Assembly (NCBI GenBank): GCA_963576475.1 | Contig: OY754975.1 | Location: forward strand, 14,143,213-14,207,212 | Direction: 5' to 3' | DNA: 64,000 nt | Source of the DNA: Molanna angustata | Lineage: Eukaryota > Arthropoda > Insecta > Trichoptera > Molannidae | Shown here: piece after piece, positions 46,417 through 58,530 of the stretch | Numbering within the stretch: position 1 is the stretch's first letter | Layout: each line of letters starts with the position of its first letter | Position numbers and translations under genes: made by a program | Notes under the pieces: model-generated | Database searches by the model: none | What the model was told of the DNA's origin: nothing | The model's input: the letters and a program-made list of their open reading frames with translations, nothing else

Positions 46417-48764
46417 TATAAATAAAAACAGTAAAGTTTGCACAATATATAAACAATAATACATTTATATAATCAAACAGCTTATAGCTTGGTAATACAA
46501 ACCATTTCATATCTACATAAAATAAAAAATACTTATTACATTCATAATTAAACGTACCAACCTCCATCGAACAGAAAGGGAGAGGGGTAACCTTGAATAT
46601 TTTACAATTTATGCCTTGATTAATCACACCTAAAACAACCTTACCCTTAACCTTAATTTACAATTGTATGAAAAATTAACTTCCAGGGTTTGCAAATTAT
46701 TAAATTTGATAGAGTTGATTGTTGACGATTTATGACAGGTTTTGAATATATCAAATTAATTAATTTTTATTATACATCGTGTTATTTTGTAAAATAAAAC
46801 TAGGCACAATCATGAAATTATTTTTTTTTGACATTCTGAATTAATTTATATACAATGAAAACTATTCACAATGTAAAAAAGAGAATCCGGTGTTATGGCA
46901 ATGAAGTAGAAATGTACATTACATAGTCCAGCAGGTCCAGTCCCGTTCCATGGTAACCCACGTTATAAACCTATGTAGCAAGAGTATTCTATGTAGAAAA
47001 TTAAAAAAATCTAATATCTAAACCGAGGGTATTCATTCCACCGTTTGACCAGACTTGGCCCCCAGATTTTCAGTCTTGGTGGAAGCCCTGATATTTCAGG
47101 CTGGATTAAATAAATAACACTAAAAAAAAAATTCTTTTTAGTGCAATTATTGTCCCTTTTCTTTTGATTTTTTTGTCTAAGTTAAAAACCTAAAAGCATA
47201 TCAGTTACAAAAATCAATTAGTTAGTTATAAAAATATATGGCTGATTCTTTGTATAAATATCTTGAACCAAGCTTCCAGGTGCGCAGAGCGCAAATTTAT
47301 GTATTTTTGCTTCGCTGGTTTACGTGCAAATTACCCCCCCCCCCCCCCCCCTTCTCGGCGAAATGGTTTATTTAAATTTGGCAACAACTATACTTACAAA
47401 AATTCTGGAAAATCAACGTGAACACATTAATGTGTACAAAGTATTTTGCGTGAATGTCAAAGAGTAGATTATATTCTACGAAAAGCAATTTGTTTTTTTT
47501 ATTAGTAGGTAGGTATATAACAAATGTTCTGTTAATCATTATCACAATTTAAGAAATTTTCCAGTGTATAAATATAAAATAATAATTTGTCATAAATTAT
47601 TTTGTATGCCATTGTCAAATGGTAATTGTATGTTATTTGGGCGTTCAAATATTTTATTGATTATACTGGTTTACTCCCTAATGTTTGACCTATTAAAATG
47701 GAGTAATTTTTTCAAATTTAATTTAATTTCACTACAGAAAAATACAAATAATTCAAATATTTATTAAAAACTTTGATTGACACCTTCACATGATTTTCAT
47801 TCAATAATAATATTCATTAAACAATTTCTTCATTTCATTTTAATTCAAACAAATTAAATGTGTCTGTCAAGATATTATATATATATTGATTCATTTTAAC
47901 TATAATGTTCTACTACTTTTTTTATATTTAAGTACATATATTTTTACTATTTCGTGAAAAAAAATCCGAACAAATAACGAAGTTGAATTGCAATTTATAC
48001 AAATTACGAATGTTTCCCTAATGTGATATCTTTGAAATCATAGTAAATTAAAATGTTAATTTAGTGCAATATATAATTTACACACTTATTAATTATAATA
48101 AGTATAATTATTTTTTATCACTAGTCAGTATGGTGAGAATCATTTTGATATTGAAATACAATGTTAAATGTGGAATGAATTTCATAATAAATTAATGAAC
48201 AAAATATAACCTACTTTTCTTTCACTTCCTATCCTGTATAATATAAACAAATGGATTTCTATTCTGGATTGAAGCAGTTGTAAAAATATTTGAGGCACAT
48301 GTAAAATAAATGTTATGCCTGAATTAATTTTTTAACATGGCAGTCTTAGAAGCCCACACTCTCTGTTGCTTTAGAAACGGTACGTTAAACAAATTTTTTT
48401 AAAGTATGATTGTCTACACTACTGAGTTGATGGTATTTTGATTGAGGTTCGAGAGAGTCTAGAAATATAAATAATATACCTAAAGACTTAAATAAAAATC
48501 TCACCAATTAATCTGTATATGATATTAATTTGCAAGCCTCTCGGGAATTTTCTAATGAGTTTCGATTTGATTATTGTTTACTGAAATGAAGAAGATTTTA
48601 TCAAAAGTATGTAAATGGTTTGTTTAAATACTTGTGTTTGTTCATACAAAAAGTAAGTACCTTGAATCAAAAGTAATATAGTATGAACAAAAAGGAATAG
48701 TGTAAGAAGAGCCCGCAATTCTAGACTTAGGTCATTTTGTATAGTGAGCCCACACGAAGTTTAC
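46417..48764. other. Intergenic, ABCB6 to Gprk1
   Basis: AT-rich with no coding exon seen. Contains an 18 bp run of C at 47334-47351. A phrase GTGCGCAGAGCGCAA at 47281 recurs at about 57628. Confidence 0.4.
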
Positions 48765-49040
48765 AGTTAAGGGTGATTTTTTTCTGTAAAAGGATAGGTA
48801 CTACAGCAGGTAACAACGATTGGATATTATGAATATGATTTCTTACAATAATCTTCGGAAAAAAATCATAATTTAAAATAAACACTTCAAAATTGCTATT
48901 TAACTGATGTGTTAAATAGCAATTTTCAACACTTTGAAGGCTGTTATCTCTGAAAGCCACCACTACTCATAATTCATATCCAATCGTTAATACCTGCTGT
49001 GGAATCGTTTTACAGAAAAAAAACAGCCTTTATACTATGA
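48765..49040. mobile_element. Fold-back element (MITE-like)
   Basis: Outer arms of about 60 bp (TTTTTTTCTGTAAAAGGAT..CAGCAGGTA..AACGATTGGATAT) are inverted at 48970-49035. A second inner inverted repeat (AAATTGCTATTTAAC and its complement) lies at 48890-48926. Confidence 0.65.
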
Positions 49041-49314
49041 CGTAAATTTGGCTGTCGCTGTATCATGGTATAGATTCTTTTAGATATGTACAGAATGATT
49101 GAAAAAGTCACGGGGATTGTTAAAATTTTTTGGATCGGGATGCATGGAGGTAATAATGATATGCTTACATTCAACATTGAAAAAATTATGATAATTGTTG
49201 GTGTTCATTAAAAATATCAAATGTAATTTTTATTTTTCGTTTCTTATCTATCCCATAATATTAGTAATTTTTAAATAAAAACACATAATTTTTTCTTATG
49301 CCGGATTTATACGT

Positions 49315-50660
49315 TGGTATAGGCGCGGCGAACGTCTCGGCGAGCGTGTAAACGGCTTAAAAGTCGACAGCCCGGACACTATTTACATGCTCGCGAGCCC
49401 GCAGTATGCTTTGAAGCAAAGAGAATATAACCTTACGGATGCTTTGAAGCGGCAAACATGACGGACGTTGAGGTTATGTCGGCCATAACTTTAGGCCTTA
49501 CGTATTTTTAATATAATATAGGATTTTTTTCAATTATCTCTACATGTACATGTTCTTAATCAAACAATAGACATTTTTCAATAATTATTATTTAAAAATT
49601 CTAAAAGAAATGCATATCATTATATAAAAAAAAATATTTTAATCATTATTTATTTATTTGGGTTGTTCCAATTGTATGCCAATACCTATACTAATTTGGC
49701 AAACCTATACATACATACATACATGCATGTATACATACATGCATTCATACATGCATACATACATACATTCATACATACATGCAACTAGTATGTATATACT
49801 ATTTTATTTAATTTTTCAATAAATCCACTATTTGATATTAATTTTATGCATATGATGTATTAATAAATAAATAAAATAAAATGATTGAATAAATATATTT
49901 TATTATAAAACATATAAATAAATATAAAAATATTAAAATTAATGTTTTCATATCATAATATATTTAATCCTAAATAATTCATAATCAGATAAACTATAAT
50001 CATATATATAACTTTGAATATTCAAATTCCAGGTGTAAAATACGTGTTATTATTATAATTTTGGATGTCAGTTGTCAAAAATCCTATACGTCTTTCCAGC
50101 GCCAGAGCTCAAACGATTCTAATGTCAGGGCCAACGTGTAAATGACTCGCAAACGTCTGCCGCAAACCCCCTTTGACTCGTGCCAAAATACCGACACTGC
50201 CCCCAAGTCAAATTGAAAACGCTGTTCGTTTTCGCCAAGCGCTAATTTTTTTTGTATGGGATTTGACGTTTGTTGTTTGTTATTGTAGAAAAAATTTCTA
50301 CAACAAACGTCAAATCCCGAGGGCTAGCCAAGATGCAAAAAACGAAAACGTTGACGCTGAACGTTATTTTTTTTGTATGGGATTTGACGTTTGATGACGT
50401 TATCAAACGTCAAATCCCATACAAAAAAAATAACATTCAGCGTCAACGTTTTCGTTTTTTGCATCTTGGCTAGCCCTACCCATACAAAAAAAATTAGCGC
50501 TTGGCGAAAACGAACAGCGTTTTCAATTTGACTTGGGGGCACTCGATCGGATCGGGCGCGAGCCCGGGCGAGACCACGCGAGCCTATCCAAACACCCTAT
50601 TTACACGTTGGAGCTCGGGATGTCTCGCCGAGCCAAGGCGAGCGTGGAAACGGCCTATTA
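49315..50660. mobile_element. Possible DNA element enclosing a MITE
   Basis: GC-richer edges share words in inverted or direct form: ACGTTGG, CTCGGCGAGCGTG and AAACGGC at 49312-49357, and ACGTTGGAGCTCGG with CGAGCGTGGAAACGGC at 50605-50657. The interior includes a CATA/CATG microsatellite (49700-49790). The boundaries are my estimate. Confidence 0.4.
50198..50541. mobile_element. Palindromic MITE with nested hairpins
   Basis: Ends TGCCCCCAAGTCAAATTGAA and its exact complement. Inside are two further hairpins, each built from the word GGGATTTGACGTTTG and its complement (50257-50320 and 50377-50420). The GCTAGCCAAGATGCAAAAAA segment and its complement lie between the hairpins and the ends. Confidence 0.8.
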
Positions 50661-50959
50661 AGTTCTTGAAAATCCTACTTGATTTCATAAATCATTTTAC
50701 TACTTGCAACACTAGCATCTACTCAATGAAAATTTATTCGTAGTAGCTAATATAAGCCAATTTGTAAAAAAGAATAAGTTGATTATTTCAGAAAATTGAC
50801 TTAGTAACCATTCAATTTATTGACTTACAAGAATCAAATACTGATTACATCGTTGATACTAATTTATAAATGATTTTTGCTTTCCTCCTTTTATAAAATT
50901 GCTCAAAGAAAACGATTTTATTTAATATTCTTTGAGCTTTTTTACTACGGGTTCTTTTA

Positions 50960-51294
50960 ACTAATCTAGCTTACGTTACTCGTTTCTCTCTGGTTCTAGG
51001 CGTGATCAAATCAAACGTGAGCTGTTTTGATCGGGAGTCGGTTGTTAGCAAAAATTTTCACTGTGACGTTCGTCGCGAAGTTCGCGCTGTCATGCGTTTG
51101 CAATGTTTATTATTTACAGTTGTGCAGTGCTTCCATAAAGCGAACGGTGTCATTAATTAATGGCCGACATTAACATGACACGGTTTGCAAGTGCGACACG
51201 AGAGAAGGTTATGTCTTCTCCTTGATAAGGTGAAATGTTAAATTGATGTGAGTGTTATTTGTAAATCATAAGTGAGTGCCAGTGATACCTCAAG
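50960..51294 (+). promoter_or_regulatory. Probable Gprk1 promoter and 5' UTR
   Basis: The 335 bp before the ATG is richer in GC and CpG (for example TCGTCGCGAAGTTCGCGCT) than its surroundings and has no recognised repeat. I see no clear TATA box. The transcription start cannot be fixed from sequence. Confidence 0.4.
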
Positions 51295-51407
51295 ATGGCG
51301 GACCTCGAGGCGGTATTAGCCGATGTGAGTTATCTCATGGCGATGGAAAAATCGAAATGCACCCCAGCAGCGCGGGCCAGCAAGAAAATAATCCTGCCGG
51401 ACCCCAG
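51295..51407 (+). CDS. Gprk1: G-protein-coupled receptor kinase (GRK2/3 type), coding exon 1
   Basis: The exon encodes [20 protein letters not shown] followed by [17 protein letters not shown] and two bases of the next codon. This is nearly identical to the N-terminus of vertebrate GRK2/3 and insect Gprk1, whose N-terminal helix engages activated receptors. The kinase phosphorylates agonist-occupied GPCRs at the plasma membrane, leading to desensitisation. The donor is CCCCAG/GTAGGC, phase 2. I found no following exon (RGS-homology, kinase or PH domain) up to 64000, so the first coding intron is at least 12.6 kb. It is on the same strand as ABCB6, 6.1 kb downstream of its stop. Confidence 0.93.
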
Positions 51408-52677
<1,270 letters not shown>

Positions 52678-53075
52678 ATTTCTTCTTCGATGGTTCTACA
52701 GATCATATAGAACCTTGGTGTCCAGCAACCTCTGCTGTCATTTTCTGTGACCCCCAGTTTGGCATATCTACAATTTTATTTAATTCAAAACTTGTCAATA
52801 TCGTGTTAAGATGTTTTAGTTACACAACTTGAATGTAAAACATCGACCATGCATCACTATTTCTGTCAAGGAATTCAGTTTTATAATAAACTAGGTTAAC
52901 AACACATTCAATGAATAAAAAAATACAATAAATAAGTATAATATATCTTCAAGTATCTCAACATTTAAATATGTAATAATATTCTCTTCCTCCAATGAAC
53001 TCGAGATTTACCCTTTAATATAAGTAATAATATGTATTATAATTAACTTTTCACTCAAATGGGATATCAGTTTAT

Positions 53076-53144
53076 GGCTGACTAGGCCATTATTAACGGT
53101 ACCAGTTGATGAGGGCCTAGTTAGCCGAAACGTTCGTCCTGGTA
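53076..53144 (+). ncRNA. Hammerhead ribozyme-like motif
   Basis: Stem I TACCAG (53100-53105) pairs with CTGGTA (53139-53144). Between them lie TTGATGA (core box, T where the consensus has C), a GGC/GCC stem II (53113-53126), GAAA (53127-53130), CGTTC and GTC (53136-53138) right before the stem I 3' strand. This is the order of a type I hammerhead with a minimal stem III, as described in Penelope-like elements. The C3-to-T change predicts weak or no cleavage. An upstream GGCTGACTAGGCC (53076-53088) can also pair with 53113-53126, giving a competing 13 bp stem. Confidence 0.5.
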
Positions 53145-53263
53145 AAAGGAAAAAATATACCTACATAATCTAGAAATATAAATCAATTTGGTTTGATTTT
53201 AAAATACCTAGTGTTAATGGAGTTCTACACCTTAAATACCGTCATTAGTGACTAAGGTCGTGT

Positions 53264-53440
53264 TTTGAACAAAGATTAAAGTAAAAGTATACTTAGTTAA
53301 AATACTTTGATTTCATAAAATTATTCAAAACTTTTGGTTGTTTCATTGAAATCTAATGCCGTCAAACGACGCAATTTTGAACAATTTTATGAAATCAAAG
53401 TATTTTTAACTATACTTTTACCGATACTTTTGTTGAAACA
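53264..53440. mobile_element. Fold-back MITE
   Basis: Arms of about 60-70 bp, sharing GTAAAAGTATA, AATACTTTGATTTCATAAAATT and TTCAAAA in inverted orientation around a spacer near 53335-53375. The next retrotransposon starts at its right edge. Confidence 0.65.
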
Positions 53441-54190
53441 ACCCATCCTTGAAAAATGACAAAAATATTTCGATTGCTTGGATCCCTGCTCATGTAGGTA
53501 TTATTGGTAACGAAATTGCCGATACTGATGCTAAGTCTGCAGTTTCTTCAGGCGTTGTAGCAAAATCATTTTCTTTACCTAATTCTGATCTGATTCGCTC
53601 TTTAAAAAACTCAATATGGAATCAATGGAACTCTGATTGGCTGTCTGAAACCAAAGGATCATTTTACAAATCTATTCAAAACAATATCATTCCAAGAAGA
53701 CCTTGGTACAACGATGTTAAATTTTCAAAAAAAGAAATTTCAATAATTTGTCGCATGAGAATTGGTCACTGTCTAATTGCAAGTCATTTAAATAAAATTA
53801 AAATAGTCGATAGTGATGTATGTGAATGCAATACCGACATAGAAACGTTGGATCATCTGTTCTTTTCGTGCCCAATCCAGTCTTCTGGTAATCTTTACAA
53901 CGAATTTAGTGAAATCTCTAGACCTTTTGATGTTGCTCACCTCCTAGCTCTCAAAAAAAATAATGTGTATCGTAAGCTAATAAAATTTATTGTTAAAAAT
54001 AATATCCTTCTGTAATGTACTTTTTGATATTTTATGTTTATTTTTAGTGTTAAGTGACTTTCTTTTATTTGATACTGTTCATAGTGTATGTCTTGTTTAT
54101 ATTTAAGTTTGAGTGTTCTGTGAATACAATTATGGCACAAATCATACAATATTGTGTGAATTGCCTAATAAAATAAAAAAAAAAAACCCA
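53441..54190 (+). mobile_element. 5'-truncated non-LTR retrotransposon (RNase H-bearing)
   Basis: Only the end of ORF2 and a 3' UTR of about 160 bp remain. It ends in a poly-A run near 54173-54187. Confidence 0.82.
53449..54015 (+). pseudogene. RNase H end and C-terminal Cys/His tail of non-LTR ORF2
   Basis: 188-residue open frame. ISIAWIPAHVGIIGNEIADTDA is the C-terminal half of an RNase H1-type domain, with the NEIAD acidic residue. A tail with CECNTDIETLDHLFFSCP (Cys/His cluster) follows. The RT and endonuclease parts are absent. Confidence 0.85.
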
Positions 54191-55803
54191 GCCTAAGTGT
54201 TTATTAATAGGAATAAGTAATCAAAGGGTAGTTATGTATATTGTATATTTTAAGTATTTTACAGGTGAGGAATATAGAAATAAATCAAATCTATTATAAC
54301 CAAATCCTATAATATTTATTATATTGGACAATACTATCCTTGGAAGACGAGGCTCTGGAATGGTGATAACTTTGAAGAATCTCTATTTGGATTACTTACC
54401 TATAACTTCAAAGGTGTGATGTGATGAATCTGTTTTTGTGCGGATTACCTTTAAAATCTTTTAGACAATATTGTTAACGATGCTTTCCGCTCGTGATGCT
54501 TCCGTTATTTTGGCGTTCCTCGGGGATTTATTTTAGGGCCTTTGCTGTTTTCGTTGTTTATTAAATGAGAGCGTCAGCTAAATAATTTCGATGTTTAACT
54601 ATTGATACTGTGATCGCGGGTGGAGGTGGGCGTAGCTATTGATACTGTGATCATTTTCTGTGATCGATTATTATGAGTCATATTACTCGCTATGATTCTC
54701 GCTACTTAATCGGCGTTTTAACATAGAAAAGCGAGTATTACTTTAGATAAAATACTCATGTATGTGTTATGGATATTTGTGACTCATACGAAACAAATAG
54801 ATCATCAGTCCCGCTGCTAAAAATTCTAAAATGGTCATATTTTCGAATCATTTTGTATTTTCCACCTTTTGAAAATGCAGTGAGGAAATTGCAGTCTTCA
54901 TAAATCTCCATCATGTAGTGATACTTTTAATGATGCATTTGATATAAAAACAAATGTGGTATTAAGTAATTATTTAAAAATATATTATTAAAAAGTGTGG
55001 TACTGATATAGGTACCTATAATATTCATTCAGTCATCGCCGTTCATGGAATTGAAACTAAAATTACGTTTTATTATTTGGCATTGCTTTTCCGACAACTA
55101 ACAGGTTCTATGTCAAATATTAGTTTAACATACATTCAACAACATAGGAATTCTCAATTTTCTGGAACGTGACATTTTGAAAATGTTCACTGTAAAATCA
55201 TACCGAAGAATTTTACCCTTTTCTATGGAAAAGTCATTCAGCTATGGAAAAGCTCCATATTTAAGTATTATAACTACTTTTTTACATCAATATTAATTCC
55301 ATTGAACTCGTACATAAGTAATTCAAGGATACATTAATTTGATATTATAAGTGAATTTGAATCTCATTTATGCACTCGTAATGATGTGATGTGAACTTTT
55401 AACTTTTGTCTTATTTAATATTCTTTTTTTTACAATACAAAATTAATTAATAACGTAATAATGTATACATTTAATTGACGCTGGGCGTGACTATTTTTTT
55501 ATATTGTGTATCACTAGTTTATTTGTCCAGTCATTGTTTGTGTACTTTAAATAAAATAAAATATAATGTAAACAAATAAGTACATAGTTTTCGACCAATC
55601 AATCCTAGCAATTATCACGCCGTGGCCTACTTATCACGCGTGGTGATGGAGTCTGCTTTCCGGGTCCTACTCCTCCACTTTACTAGAGTTCTGGGTTTCA
55701 TCTTCAGTGATCTCGCATGATTCAGCATCTCTTCTAACCACATCACACCATCCCGGCAATGTGGAAATCATTACCTCATTGCCAATATATTCAGATGGTC
55801 TTA
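54191..55803. other. Gprk1 intron with RT scrap
   Basis: Mostly unassigned. The exception is 54512-54565, which reads GVPRGFILGPLLFSLFIK, a non-LTR RT motif B remnant followed by a stop. A duplicated TATTGATACTGTGATC lies near 54600-54655. Confidence 0.5.
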
Positions 55804-57551
55804 CAGACGGTGGCCAAATTAATACAATCAAATGAATTTATAGCAGTTTTTAGACTTCGAATCATTGAAAATTATTATTTTTTTATTTTATTTCGATCTT
55901 TCTAGAATATTATGGGAGATTTAATATATTTTTATAAAATAAAATGCATTTACTATGAATATATAATAGTTTATTGATAATAAAATACGTTTTATGGTAA
56001 AATGATCAATATTTAGTAAATCCTCCCTTAGCTTTAATCACTGCTGATATTCTTCTGGGCATGCTGGAGATACATTTAATTGAGATATTTTTTAATTCTG
56101 GTGTGTTGTGCCATGCCTCAATTATGTTTTCTATTAGTTGTCTTTTGTTGGTGATGACACCTTTTTTTACAATTGCCCTTTTCAGAGCCTCCCAAACGTT
56201 TTCAATTGGATTTAGATCCGGTGAATTTCCTGGCCAATCTAATACCTTTATTTTTTCTCCTTCTAGAAATTTAGTAACGGTTTTCGCTTTGTGGCAGGGT
56301 GCAGAATCATGCATAAATACATATTTTCCATTTGGAAACCATTCGGCCACTTGAGGCTTTAGTCTCCCTTTTAAAACTTCTATATACTGGTCCTGGCGCA
56401 TTGTGCCATTCACAATATACAGCCTTCCCATACCCATCCCACTAATCACTGACCAGATCATTATTGACTGAGGGTGCTTCACTCTTTGGACCACACATTC
56501 CTCATTATATTTTTCACCTGGCCTTCTTCTCACATATTGAGTTTTGTCCTGCAGTATTTGGATTGAGGATTCATCAGAAAAACAAACCTGAAAGAACACG
56601 AGAAGTTTTCACTAGTCAATTTTATTTAATACAGAAAGTTTCATAAAAACTTATTTTACATTCTAATACCTTGCTCCAATCGTCTTCGTTCCAATTTTGG
56701 TGTTTTAGTGCCCATTCTAGTCGCTTTTTACGCATTTCAGGTGTTAGTTTTGGCTTTTTCACTGGGCGATAACATTTGAGGTCCATTTCCACCAATCTTC
56801 GTCTCAATGTACGATCAGATATATTGACTCCTGTGGTCTGCAAAATAGATTTTATTACTTTTCGAGGCTTCTGTCTATTTTCTAGAGCAACATTTCTGAT
56901 TTTTCTTTCTGTTCGCGGAGTAGTAATGCGCTTTCGTCCACATTTTCCTATTCGAGATGGTTCAAGGGGTACATTTCCTTTCATTTGCCTACTTATTTTG
57001 TGCACAGAATATTGAGAAACATTGGTAAGTGTGGCAATTTCTCGTTGACTGTATTCACAGTGACCAAGAAGGGTTGCAATTTTAGATTTTTTTCTTGGAG
57101 TGAGGTCACAAGATCTTCCCATTTCTAAAATAAACCAAAAAATTCTGAAATTCATCATACATTTAGAAAATAATTTATCAAAATCGTAATAATTTGATAA
57201 GTAGTATAATTGTGATAAATATTTAGTAATAAATATTAGGTTTACCTGTTATTTAAAAAAAATGTAAGAAACACTCAAACACTGTCTCAAATAAACACAA
57301 AATCAATGGGCAAAATATTCCATTCACCCGCACACTCTGTGAAGACCAATACTAAACTGACATTATCGTATCTTGTATGTGACAAACTTCATGTTGATGC
57401 TTAAAAAGTGTTGCAAGTACGATAACAATAATGAAGGGAGTTGCCACAATTAAAAATATACTGATGTGATTCGATTTTGCTGGATAACAGCTAAAAATAC
57501 AATTATTTTTGGAATTTTTACCTTTGATTGTATTAATTTGGCCACCGTCTG
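55804..57551 (-). mobile_element. Tc1-family transposon, apparently intact, TA-flanked
   Basis: Perfect 29 bp terminal inverted repeats (CAGACGGTGGCCAAATTAAT...) flanked by TA at 55802-55803 and 57552-57553. Length is 1748 bp. It contains one transposase gene on the minus strand with no disabling mutation visible after intron removal. Confidence 0.92.
56006..57122 (-). CDS. Tc1-type DD34E transposase with one intron
   Basis: Exon 1 is 57122-56670 (151 codons). Intron 56669-56588 (82 nt) begins GTATTA and ends TTCTTTCAG. Exon 2 is 56587-56006, ending in TGA. The product is 344 residues, the usual Tc1 length. The N-terminus (MGRSCDLTPRKKSKI, QREIATLTNVSQYSVHKI) and GRKRITTPRTERKI form the paired HTH DNA-binding region. 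The catalytic acidic residues are in VCFSDESS, FMHDSAPCH and NSPDLNPIENVWE, with 34 residues between the second D and the E. The intron interrupts DDWSK/VCFSDE just before the first catalytic D; without splicing the protein stops early. Introns are known in Tc1 itself and in Minos. It probably catalyses cut-and-paste transposition at TA. Confidence 0.92.
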
Positions 57552-58084
57552 TATATAATATTCAGATATGGGTATTCAATATATTATTCATATATATAGT
57601 TTTAGTCAGACAACTTGAGAAATCACGTGCGCAGAGCGCAATTTGGGTTATTTGCTTGGATGGTATATCTCATGTTATTTGCCAGAAACTATACTTTGTT
57701 GAATGTTTCGTTCACAGAGTATGAATAATATTCACCAATAATATAATCAAATGTAGGTTTATTTTTTCTTTATTTTATTTATGTTAGGTACAACACATAT
57801 TCAAAAAACATATTAACAAGGTACCGAAAAAGATACACAAAAAAAAATTGCCCTGTACCAGAGTGCAACCACTTATGTGAAAAGGAGATATTTAAAACAA
57901 AAGAAAAAAAATGATGTCTATAGAATTATTGCTATACAAAATGAAGTGAATATAATTTATAAATCGATTAATTTACTTAATACTTAAGTAAATCTATTTT
58001 ATTTTTTCTAGTTTTAATACATTTCTAACCATGTCCATAAAAATATTAAACTCTGGGTCATTTTGCATGAAATCAACATAAAAA
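57552..58084. other. Gprk1 intron, unassigned
   Basis: AT-rich. An A-rich segment at 57760-57930 resembles a decayed retrotransposon 3' UTR on the minus strand. Confidence 0.35.
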
Positions 58085-58530
58085 ATATATTTTTGGACTT
58101 CACCGTCTCAGATATTTATAAAAAATGCAATTTTTCAGATTTTATGCAGTTAGTATTTTAGTTAGTAATTTTCAAAAATACGAAATGTCTTGACGTCTTG
58201 AAATGGCTATAGTTTTTCTAAAACCATTAGACGTGGAAAACTGAAACTTTCATAGTTTTATTCTGCACATTACAGGGTTTTATTCGATATGTTGTATATC
58301 AAACGAAAGCCTGTATGTGCAGAATAAGACTGTAAAAGTTTCAGTCTTCCACGTGTAATAGTTTTCAAACTAGATCCATTTAAAGACGAGGCCGAATTTG
58401 TACAATTTTCGTATTTTTGAAAATTAATAACTAATAAACTAGTTGTCTAAAAATCTGTAAATTTTCATTTTTCTTAGTTTTGATAGAAAGAACAAATAAG
58501 TATACAAAAACTATAAATATCTGAGATGTT
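58085..58530. mobile_element. Long fold-back element
   Basis: Imperfect inverted arms of about 200 bp meet near 58292. Matching blocks include ATCTCAGATATTTATA-type ends, TTTTCAAAAATACGAAA, AGACGTGGAAAACTGAAACTTT and TTATTCTGCACAT with their complements. No ORF. Confidence 0.65.

Noticed and set aside
53449..54015. Host RNase H gene
   Set aside because: Only half the domain is present, fused to a retrotransposon-type Cys/His tail and followed by poly-A.
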